From the NCBI GenBank assembly GCA_035646975.1, contig DASROJ010000104.1:1-6361 (forward strand): a stretch of 6,361 nt of DNA. The letters are read 5' to 3'. Position 1 is the stretch's first letter, and the number at the start of each line of letters is the position of its first letter. A program made the position numbers and the translations under genes. Below the pieces are notes generated by a model. That model was not told the origin of the DNA. It was given only the letters and a program-made list of their open reading frames with translations, and ran no database searches. This DNA is from DASROJ01 sp035646975. GTDB taxonomy: Bacteria; Acidobacteriota; Polarisedimenticolia; JACPZX01; DASXTC01. Below, one piece after another: positions 1 through 4,956 of this stretch.

Positions 1-206
1 CGGATGCCCGACTTGCGCACACGCACGGGATGAAGGTGAAGAAAGACGTTGGTGATGATCGCCAGCGCCCGGTTCCGGTCGTTGTCGGGCGGACCGTGGC
101 GGAATATCGATGTCCAGATCTGCGACTCGCGGATGTGGGCAAGCAGCGTTTTCTTCGGCCTCTCACCGGTGGGATCCGAAGGAACGTAGGTCTGAACCTC
201 AGGCAT
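1..206 (-). CDS. Cytochrome b subunit of a bc-type complex, N-terminal part (cut by window edge)
   Basis: This is the first 68 codons of a cytochrome b, the membrane subunit that binds two b-type hemes and oxidises quinol in a cytochrome bc complex. The visible protein starts MPEVQTYVPSDPTGE and carries the stretch WTSIFRHGPPDNDRN followed by NVFLHLHPVRVRKSGI. This pre-helix region, with its LHLHPV motif, is what I know from cytochrome b of bc complexes in Acidobacteria, Deltaproteobacteria and Myxococcota. The heme-ligating helices lie beyond the window, so they cannot be checked. The ATG at 206-204 is preceded by GGAG at 218-215 with an 8-nt spacer, which supports the start. The gene lies 41 nt downstream of the Rieske stop on the same strand, the standard Rieske-cytochrome b order, so the two are probably co-transcribed and co-assembled. 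Family assignment is by pattern recognition from a short N-terminus; whether it is a split (b6-like) or full-length cytochrome b is not visible. Confidence 0.85.
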   Translation of the reverse strand, partial: MPEVQTYVPSDPTGERPKKTLLAHIRESQIWTSIFRHGPPDNDRNRALAIITNVFLHLHPVRVRKSGI

Positions 207-247
207 CAGACTTTCTCCAGATAGCGAAGCATGCAGCTTGCAGAGTG

Positions 248-1093
248 TCAGGCCGCGAAAAGAAGGAAGGCTCCCGGGGCCTCCCACTGGCCTTTCTCCT
301 GCTGGAACTTCACGTTCTTGTCGATCAGAATCTGCCCGTCGTCGGACATCCCGATCTTGTACCTCTCGAGCGGCCGCGGCGCGGGGCCCTCGAAGTTGAT
401 ACCGGTCGGATAGAAGCCGCTGCCGTGACAGGGGCACTTGAACTTGTTCTCGGCGGGCAGCCAGTTCGGCGTGCAGCCGAGGTGCGTGCAGGTGGTGGAG
501 AGCGCATAGAAGCCTTCGTCGGTGCGCACGAGCCACACACCGTAGGCTTCCTTCCAGCGCTCATCGACCTTGCCGACGGCGTATTCCTGCGGTCGGCCCG
601 CCTTGAAAGTGGCCGGCGGCTCGAACAGGACGTTGGGAAACATGAATCTCGTGGCGGCCGTGACGATGCCACCCATCGCGGCGGTGAAGGCGATCCATCC
701 GAGGCTCAGCCAGCTGACGAAACTCCGGCGAGTCATCTGATCGGTGGTCGCCGAGGGGCGGTAGACCACCTCGCCGAGGCCGCTCTTGATCACCGTGGCC
801 GCCGGTCGCGCGGCCGCGGAGGCCGCGGCCCTGGCCGCCGCCACGCCGGCCGCTCCGGTGGAAGCGGCGTGAGCGGGCTGTGCAGCGGGCTTCGCCGCCG
901 CTGGCGCGGCCTGCTTCGGTGCCGGCGGGGTCGTCGTGGTCGCGGGGGTCGCGGGAGCAGCAGGCTTCGCCGCTGCTGGCGCCGCCTGCTTCGGTGCCGG
1001 CGGGGACGTCGGGGACGTCGAGGTCACGGGAGCGGCAGGCTTCGCCGGCTCCTCGGGAGCGCCATCCAGCTCGGGCTTTTTCTCCTCGGACAT
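248..1093 (-). CDS. Rieske [2Fe-2S] protein of a cytochrome bc complex, with long Ala/Pro-rich N-terminal extension
   Basis: This is the Rieske iron-sulfur subunit, which takes an electron from quinol at cytochrome b and passes it to a cytochrome c or similar acceptor on the outer face of the inner membrane. In the 281 residues, box I CTHLGC (202-207) and box II CPCHGSGF (220-227) are intact. By homology the cluster ligands are C202, H204, C220 and H223, with a C207-C222 disulfide. A twin-arginine motif TRRSFVSWL (121-129) leads directly into one hydrophobic segment (about 127-150), typical of a Tat-exported, uncleaved signal anchor. Residues 1-115 are unusual: a low-complexity Ala/Pro/Lys/Thr region with a 25-residue period, making the protein about 100 residues longer than common Rieske proteins. 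The extension lies before the anchor and should stay in the cytoplasm. The ATG at 1093-1091 has GAGGA at 1106-1102, spacer 8 nt. The frame is open through the repeat and the codon use looks coding, so the extension appears real. The gene has its own candidate promoter and precedes cytochrome b by 41 nt. Confidence 0.95.
   Translation of the reverse strand: MSEEKKPELDGAPEEPAKPAAPVTSTSPTSPPAPKQAAPAAAKPAAPATPATTTTPPAPKQAAPAAAKPAAQPAHAASTGAAGVAAARAAASAAARPAATVIKSGLGEVVYRPSATTDQMTRRSFVSWLSLGWIAFTAAMGGIVTAATRFMFPNVLFEPPATFKAGRPQEYAVGKVDERWKEAYGVWLVRTDEGFYALSTTCTHLGCTPNWLPAENKFKCPCHGSGFYPTGINFEGPAPRPLERYKIGMSDDGQILIDKNVKFQQEKGQWEAPGAFLLFAA
881..1003 (-). repeat. Two near-identical 48-bp coding repeats (75-bp period) in the Rieske N-terminus
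   Basis: The segments 956-1003 and 881-928 differ at only 4 of 48 positions by eye and encode the identical peptide PPAPKQAAPAAAKPAA (Rieske residues 31-46 and 56-71). They start 75 bp apart, which is a 25-residue period. The period extends further at protein level: AKPAA recurs at residues 17-21, 42-46 and 67-71, so about two and a half units are present. All four differences are synonymous. This suggests internal duplication with the amino acid sequence retained, though a recent copy with few changes is also possible. Confidence 0.85.
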
Positions 1094-1101
1094 CTACCGA
1101 T

Positions 1102-1106
1102 TCCTC
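1102..1106 (-). promoter_or_regulatory. Ribosome binding site of the Rieske gene
   Basis: GAGGA on the minus strand lies 8 nt before the ATG at 1093-1091. It fixes the start upstream of the low-complexity extension rather than at a start nearer the Tat motif. Confidence 0.7.
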
Positions 1107-1130
1107 GCGAGCCGCTTCCGGGCCCCGCGC

Positions 1131-1158
1131 TCGACGGTTGCGACGCCGCAACAGTCGA
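1131..1158 (-). promoter_or_regulatory. Strong stem-loop in the leader of the Rieske mRNA
   Basis: TCGAC (1131-1135) pairs with GTCGA (1154-1158), and GTTGCG (1137-1142) pairs with CGCAAC (1147-1152). One mismatch (1136/1153) separates the two arms and the loop is four bases (1143-1146). In the minus-strand RNA this is an 11-pair stem with a single mismatch, ending about 24 nt upstream of the Rieske ribosome binding site. No run of U follows it, so it is not an intrinsic terminator. As RNA it could stabilise the message or tune translation; as DNA the same dyad could be a binding site for a dimeric regulator. The structure is seen directly; the function is not known. Confidence 0.55.
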
Positions 1159-1213
1159 ACTTCCGGGCTGACGATATCAAACTTTCGCGCCTTCTTGTCG
1201 GTCGTTCAGGTGG

Positions 1214-1225
1214 GGACCACGGTCC
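1214..1225. repeat. Short inverted repeat GGACC-AC-GGTCC
   Basis: A perfect 5-bp dyad with a 2-bp centre lies in the leader between the candidate Rieske promoter and the stem-loop. If a GG bulge is allowed, the dyad extends outward to GGT at 1209-1211 and ACC at 1226-1228. The centre is too tight for a normal RNA hairpin loop, so if it has a role it would be as a protein-binding dyad in DNA. In GC-rich DNA such a short dyad can occur by chance. Confidence 0.25.
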
Positions 1226-1287
1226 ACCATCGCGAAGTCACGCGCCGCGCAAGCCGCCGCCTGCTGCGTTCTTCGTGAAGGCGGGGT

Positions 1288-1315
1288 AGTGTACCAGACA
1301 CTCATCGACTGTCAA
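1288..1315 (-). promoter_or_regulatory. Candidate sigma70-type promoter for the Rieske-cytochrome b genes
   Basis: On the minus strand a perfect -35 box TTGACA (1315-1310) is followed after 16 bp by TACACT (1293-1288), which matches 4 of 6 bases of the -10 consensus and is preceded by TGG, an extended -10 element. Transcription would start near 1281, giving a leader of roughly 190 nt before the Rieske ATG at 1093. The -35 box overlaps the TGA stop of the upstream HEAT gene (1314-1312). In DNA this rich in G and C, such a good match is unlikely to be random, but there is no experimental evidence. Confidence 0.55.
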
Positions 1316-2208
1316 GCATTCCCCAGCGACTCGAGAACCTTGATCGCGATCTCCCGGACCTTCAGGCTCGGATCCTTGCGGCTCAGCTCTTCCACCGCCT
1401 GCAGGAACGACCTGTCGTGCAACAGGTAGACCGCCTGGATGCCGTTGATGATCGCGCCGACCTTCTGCTCCTCGGTGATCCCGTCGATCGTGTCGAGGTG
1501 CCGTCGGTCGATCATCTGCTCGATCACGGTGCGCCCCGAACCGTCGCCCAGCACCGCCAGCGCCAGGGCGGCGTTCCATCGAATGTCCTCCGAGGTGTCT
1601 TCGAGCTTCGGCCGCAACGCAGGTATCGCGACGGGGTCCCGCGTCCGGCCCAGGGCGTAGATCGCCACCTTGCGGATCCCCGCGTCCTCATCCGAGAGCA
1701 GGGCGATGAGCGGCCCGGCCGAGCCGTCGATCCCGCCGATGGCGCCCAGCGCCCGCGCGGCCTGGAGCCGCACCTCCGGATCGGGATCGGCAAGCGCCGC
1801 GATCAGGGCGGGGCCCGCCGACCGGTTGCCGAGATTCTCCAATGCGATGATCAGGTACTTCCTGACCTTGGGGTCGTCCCTGCCTTCATCGCCGATCACC
1901 CCGCTGATCTCCCGCACCAGCCCTTCGTCGGCCCGCAGCGCCGGCTGCTGCGCGATCGCGCGCGACATCTCGAACGCCGCCTGCCAGCGATCGGTGCCCC
2001 GCGACGACCGGATCTCCTGCAGGAAGTCGCGCACCCCCTTGCTCTCGCTGCTGATGAGTCCGAACATGATGAACACGCCGACGCAAAGCAGGACGATCAG
2101 CGACGGCACGATGAAGAACTGGGCCAGCTCCCGCACGAACCCCTGCTCCGGTTCCGCCTCCGGCTCCGGCGGCGTCCCTTCGAGATCCCGGTCGTCCGCT
2201 TCCCCCAC
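1312..2208 (-). CDS. Membrane-anchored HEAT-repeat protein encoded upstream of the Rieske gene
   Basis: A 298-residue protein with an acidic, Pro/Glu-rich cytoplasmic-looking head (1-30), one hydrophobic segment (about 31-52, FFIVPSLIVLLCVGVFIMFG), a helical linker, and then a solenoid of HEAT/PBS-lyase-type repeats. Clear units include residues 132-158 (PALIAALADPDPEVRLQAAR then ALGAIG), 164-189 (AGPLIALLSDEDAGIRKVAI then YALG) and about 193-222, with a final unit near 279-296. HEAT solenoids are protein-binding scaffolds; no catalytic motif is visible. Flanking charges do not settle which side of the membrane the repeats are on. The start is GTG at 2208-2206, with AGGAG at 2219-2215 and a 6-nt spacer. 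It lies 218 nt upstream of the Rieske gene on the same strand, so an assembly or docking role for the bc complex is an inference from position. Exact repeat number and partner are unknown. Confidence 0.85.
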   Translation of the reverse strand: MGEADDRDLEGTPPEPEAEPEQGFVRELAQFFIVPSLIVLLCVGVFIMFGLISSESKGVRDFLQEIRSSRGTDRWQAAFEMSRAIAQQPALRADEGLVREISGVIGDEGRDDPKVRKYLIIALENLGNRSAGPALIAALADPDPEVRLQAARALGAIGGIDGSAGPLIALLSDEDAGIRKVAIYALGRTRDPVAIPALRPKLEDTSEDIRWNAALALAVLGDGSGRTVIEQMIDRRHLDTIDGITEEQKVGAIINGIQAVYLLHDRSFLQAVEELSRKDPSLKVREIAIKVLESLGNA

Positions 2209-2214
2209 GGCTGG

Positions 2215-2219
2215 CTCCT
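2215..2219 (-). promoter_or_regulatory. Ribosome binding site supporting a GTG start for the HEAT-repeat gene
   Basis: AGGAG on the minus strand lies 6 nt before the GTG at 2208-2206. There is no better-placed ATG, so it supports the GTG as the true start. Confidence 0.65.
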
Positions 2220-2294
2220 CTCCGATATAAGATGAGCGGGCAGGTTAGCACCGGGCCGTCGGAGCAATCAAAGACCACCGCCCGGGTTCTTCGC

Positions 2295-2299
2295 AGGGA
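2295..2299 (+). promoter_or_regulatory. Ribosome binding site deciding the transferase start
   Basis: AGGGA lies 7 nt before the ATG at 2307. The alternative in-frame ATG at 2232 has no comparable site and would add 25 residues that do not resemble the family N-terminus. Confidence 0.6.
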
Positions 2300-2306
2300 A
2301 TCGGCG

Positions 2307-3008
2307 ATGACATCCAGCGATTGCGCTCTGATCCTGTACGCGCGACCGCCCTTGGCGGGCCGGGTGAAGACGCGTCTTCAGCCGGCGTTCACCCCTCCGG
2401 AGGCGCTCGCGATCTACGAAGCGATGCTGGCCGACAGCGTCGAAAAGCTGATCGACATGGCCTCGGGTTTCGCCACCCCGTTCGTTTCCTGGAGCGACGA
2501 GGCCACTCCGTCCACCGAGCTGTCGGCGCTGCTGGGCCGCGTGCAGGTGGAGTACCAGATGGGTGACGACCTGGGCGAGCGCATGGCCACGACGCTGCAG
2601 AACAGGCTGCGCGGAGGATACAAGCAGGCGATCATCATCGGCAGCGATTCTCCGAACCTCCCCGCCGATTACGTCGACCAGGCGTTCGAAGCGCTGGCGG
2701 CGGTGGATATCGTGCTGGGCCCGTCCGACGACGGAGGCTACTACCTGATCGGGGCGCGACGGCTGCACCCGCGGCTGTTCCAGAGGGTTCCCTGGGGCAC
2801 CAGCCAGGTGCTCTCGATCACGCGGGAGCGGATCAAGTCGGGCCGCATCACGTGCCACGAGCTGCCCGCCTGGTACGATGTCGACACACCCGAGTCGGTG
2901 AGCCGGCTGTGGACCGATCTGCAGCACATGAAGAAGAAGGGGTCGGAGGATCTGCCGGCGAGGACCTTCAGGCTGCTCGCCGGCATGGCTTCGGCCCGCA
3001 GACTCTGA
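2307..3008 (+). CDS. TIGR04282/DUF2064-family glycosyl- or nucleotidyltransferase
   Basis: A 233-residue soluble protein of the GT-A-fold family known as DUF2064 or TIGR04282, earlier called rSAM/selenodomain-associated transferase 1 and now often annotated as an arsenosugar-biosynthesis glycosyltransferase. Family landmarks are in order: the N-terminal strand and basic loop ILYARPPLAGRVKTRL (9-24), the GSDSPNLP acidic motif (112-119) expected to bind the metal and nucleotide sugar, GPSDDGGYYLIG (138-149), the PWGTSQVL segment (162-169), and the C-terminal WYDVDTPES (189-197). The length is normal. The ATG at 2307 is preferred over the in-frame ATG at 2232 because the family begins within a few residues of the first strand and because AGGGA precedes 2307. 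The gene lies 16 nt before the DCC-LMF gene, suggesting one transcript. No arsenic methyltransferase or radical SAM partner is in the window, so the actual substrate cannot be stated. Confidence 0.85.
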   Translation: MTSSDCALILYARPPLAGRVKTRLQPAFTPPEALAIYEAMLADSVEKLIDMASGFATPFVSWSDEATPSTELSALLGRVQVEYQMGDDLGERMATTLQNRLRGGYKQAIIIGSDSPNLPADYVDQAFEALAAVDIVLGPSDDGGYYLIGARRLHPRLFQRVPWGTSQVLSITRERIKSGRITCHELPAWYDVDTPESVSRLWTDLQHMKKKGSEDLPARTFRLLAGMASARRL

Positions 3009-3024
3009 GGCAGGAAGCGATTCG

Positions 3025-4881
3025 ATGAACACCGGCATCCGGGTCGCCGATCCTCCCACCGAACGGCCGCTGCTGATCTTCGACGGCGACTGCGGATTCT
3101 GCCGGCTCTGGATCAACCGCTGGCGCCAGATGACCCGGGACGGCGTCGCCTACGCGACGTCGCAGGAGATCGCCAATCGGTACCCCGGGATCCCCGCCGA
3201 CCTGTACGCGCGGTCGGTGGTTTTCATCGGCACCGATGGCGGCGTGTCCTCCGGTGCGGAAGCCGTCCTGCGGGCGCTCGCGCGGGCGCCGCGCGGCGGC
3301 TGGGCGCTCTGGCTCTACCAGCGCTTCCGGGTCGTCGCGGCGCTCACCGAAGCGCTCTATGCCTTCATCGCGTCGCGACGCGGGGCGTTCTCGCGGCTCA
3401 CCCGGCTGCTCTGGGGCCCGACCGTCCTGCCCCCCTCCTTCGCCGTTGCGCGGTGCCTGTTTCTCCGGGCGATGGGGCTGATCTATCTCATCGCGTTCGT
3501 CTCGCTCTGGGTCCAGATCGACGGCTTGATCGGAAGCCACGGGATCCTGCCCGTGGCGACGTGGCTCCAGCGTGCCGCCGGTGTGCTGGGGCCCGAGCGG
3601 TTCGTGGAAATCCCGACTCTTTGCTGGATCAACTCCAGCGACGCATTCCTGCATCTCCAATGCGGGGCTGGAACGCTGCTGGCCCTCCTGGCCATGGTCG
3701 GGTTCGCTCCGATGCCCGTCTTCGCCCTTCTCTGGCTGCTCTATCTTTCCCTGACTGTCGCCGGTCAGATATTCCTCGGGTTCCAGTGGGACAACCTGCT
3801 GCTGGAATCGGGATTTCTCTCGATCCTGCTCAGCCCGCTTGCATGGCGATGCCGGACAGGCTGCGAGCCGACGCCGGCGCGGCTGCCCATGGCGCTGACG
3901 CACTGGCTGGTCTTCCGCCTGATGTTTTCCTCCGGTGTCGTGAAGCTGTCCAGCGGCGATCCGACGTGGCGCGGGCTCACCGCGCTGACGGTCCACTACC
4001 AGACTCAATGCCTGCCGCCCTGGACCGCCTGGTACGCGCACCAGCTGCCGCTGCTGTTCCAGAAGATCTCCTGCGCGGCGATGTTCGCCGTCGAGCTGGC
4101 CGCTCCCCTGCTGATCGTCGCTCCCCGCCGGCTGAGGCACCTCGGGGCGTTCGCAATGATCGGGCTGCAGGTGATCATCCTGTCGACGGGCAACTACGGT
4201 TTCTTCAATCTGCTGTCGATCGCGTTGTGCGCCACCCTGCTGGACGACACCTTCTGGCCGGCTGGATGGAGTGCCACCCATCAGCCGGCGGCCGGCCACC
4301 GGGCGCGGCGATGGCCGGCGATCATCATGGTGCCCCTCGCCTCCGTCATCTTCGTGGCCGGCGTGGTTCGGCTGGGCGAGGCGTTTCGTACCGGCATGCG
4401 GTGGCCCGCGCCGATACGCACGACGGCGGAGCTGATCTCACCGTTTCGCAGCGTCAACTGGTACGGCCTGTTCTCCAACATGACGACATCACGCCCCGAG
4501 ATCGTCATCGAGGGAAGCAGCGACGGGGTCACATGGCGGGCCTACGAATTCAAGTGGAAACCGGGAGACACGAAACGGGCCCCCTCCTTCGTCGCCCCGC
4601 ACATGCCACGACTCGACTGGCAGATGTGGTTCGCCGCCCTGGGCGACTATCGCTCGAATCAATGGTTCGTGGCATTGCTGGGCCGGCTGCTCGAAGGCTC
4701 CCCCGAGGTGCTCGGGTTGCTGGAGACCAATCCGTTCGCGTCGGCGCCGCCACGGTACCTGCGCGGCGTCCTGTACGATTACCGGTTCACCGACCGCAGG
4801 GAGCGTCTCGAGTCGTCCGACTGGTGGCACCGCACGAGGCAGCGGGACTACACGCCCGTCTACTCCCGCCGGCAGGAGTGA
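3025..4881 (+). CDS. Fusion of a DCC thiol-disulfide oxidoreductase domain with a lipase maturation factor-like membrane protein
   Basis: A 618-residue two-part protein. Residues about 15-125 form a DCC (DUF393) domain opening LLIFDGDCGFCRLWI, with the CxxC pair C23/C26 and acidic D20/D22 that define the family, thought to be thioredoxin-like redox proteins. From about 140 it is a multi-pass membrane protein of the lipase maturation factor (LMF1) type: hydrophobic segments near 147-166, 213-227, 231-250, 350-367, 373-388, 391-406 and 430-448, the hallmark GFQWDNLLLESGFL (252-265), and the conserved soluble C-terminus with MTTSRPEIVIEGSSDG (486-501) and RLDWQMWFAALG (529-540). In vertebrates LMF1 is an ER chaperone needed for folding of dimeric lipases; the bacterial role is not established. 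I infer a redox-linked membrane folding factor. There is no cleavable signal peptide. AGGAAG (3012-3017) lies 7 nt before the ATG, and the gene follows the transferase by 16 nt. An HTTM-type protein is the alternative, but the C-terminal motifs favour LMF. Confidence 0.88.
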   Translation: MNTGIRVADPPTERPLLIFDGDCGFCRLWINRWRQMTRDGVAYATSQEIANRYPGIPADLYARSVVFIGTDGGVSSGAEAVLRALARAPRGGWALWLYQRFRVVAALTEALYAFIASRRGAFSRLTRLLWGPTVLPPSFAVARCLFLRAMGLIYLIAFVSLWVQIDGLIGSHGILPVATWLQRAAGVLGPERFVEIPTLCWINSSDAFLHLQCGAGTLLALLAMVGFAPMPVFALLWLLYLSLTVAGQIFLGFQWDNLLLESGFLSILLSPLAWRCRTGCEPTPARLPMALTHWLVFRLMFSSGVVKLSSGDPTWRGLTALTVHYQTQCLPPWTAWYAHQLPLLFQKISCAAMFAVELAAPLLIVAPRRLRHLGAFAMIGLQVIILSTGNYGFFNLLSIALCATLLDDTFWPAGWSATHQPAAGHRARRWPAIIMVPLASVIFVAGVVRLGEAFRTGMRWPAPIRTTAELISPFRSVNWYGLFSNMTTSRPEIVIEGSSDGVTWRAYEFKWKPGDTKRAPSFVAPHMPRLDWQMWFAALGDYRSNQWFVALLGRLLEGSPEVLGLLETNPFASAPPRYLRGVLYDYRFTDRRERLESSDWWHRTRQRDYTPVYSRRQE

Positions 4882-4902
4882 CCTGACGCCACGCAAAGAG
4901 AT

Positions 4903-4932
4903 TTCCCACTCATCGCCGGAGCGAGGTATGAT
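4903..4932 (+). promoter_or_regulatory. Candidate promoter for the M28 peptidase gene
   Basis: TTCCCA (4903-4908, 4 of 6 to the -35 consensus) is followed after 18 bp by TATGAT (4927-4932, 5 of 6 to the -10 consensus). Transcription would begin near 4939, just ahead of the GGAGG at 4945-4949 and the ATG at 4957. This is the most AT-rich stretch of the 75-nt gap after the LMF stop. It suggests the peptidase can be expressed on its own; read-through from the upstream gene remains possible, as no terminator is seen. Confidence 0.4.
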
Positions 4933-4956
4933 GCGGCCCCGGTTGGAGGCAGCACG

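Larger units (their letters stand above)
1094..1311 (-). other. Intergenic leader region between the HEAT and Rieske genes
   Basis: This 218-nt gap contains no convincing gene. It holds the candidate Rieske promoter at its upstream end, a short inverted repeat near 1214-1225, the stem-loop at 1131-1158 and the Rieske ribosome binding site. A 17-codon open frame (ATG at 1230-1228, stop at 1179-1177, minus strand) lies inside the leader but has no ribosome binding site. Confidence 0.6.
2209..2306. promoter_or_regulatory. Divergent intergenic region between the two gene groups
   Basis: These 98 bp separate the GTG of the leftward HEAT gene from the preferred ATG of the rightward transferase gene, so promoters for both groups should lie here. 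The best leftward candidate is weak: TTGATT (2271-2266), 18-bp spacer, TAACCT (2247-2242). The best rightward candidate is also weak: TTAGCA (2245-2250), 17-bp spacer, TCAAAG (2268-2273). The two candidates overlap, which would couple the groups if both were used. A more AT-rich TATAAG lies at 2226-2231 but has no matching -35 box. No clear operator dyad was seen. Confidence 0.3.

Noticed and set aside
881..1003. The repeated 48-bp units as a CRISPR or mobile repeat
   Set aside because: They lie in frame within the Rieske gene, encode the same peptide, and number only two clear copies.
1131..1158. The stem-loop as an intrinsic terminator of the HEAT transcript
   Set aside because: Neither strand has a T run after the stem; the flanks are G/C-rich.
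110..1171. A 353-codon plus-strand open frame covering the Rieske region
   Set aside because: It is antisense to a gene with intact Rieske cluster motifs; its translation is Arg/Gly-rich low complexity, as expected from the reverse of an Ala/Pro-rich GC-rich gene.
1177..1230. A 17-codon upstream open frame (minus strand) in the Rieske leader, as a leader peptide
   Set aside because: There is no ribosome binding site before its ATG and the peptide shows no attenuation-like run of one amino acid.
2232..2306. Start of the transferase at the upstream ATG 2232
   Set aside because: It adds 25 residues unlike the family N-terminus, lacks a good ribosome binding site, and would lie inside the probable promoter region.
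2968..4299. A 443-codon minus-strand open frame opposite the DCC-LMF gene
   Set aside because: The translation is rich in Arg, Gln, Pro and Glu with no recognisable domain, while the plus strand encodes clear DCC and LMF motifs with a good ribosome binding site.
3453..4886. A 477-codon plus-strand open frame overlapping the DCC-LMF gene
   Set aside because: It is a frame-shifted shadow in GC-rich DNA; it has no family motifs and runs inside a gene recognised along its whole length.
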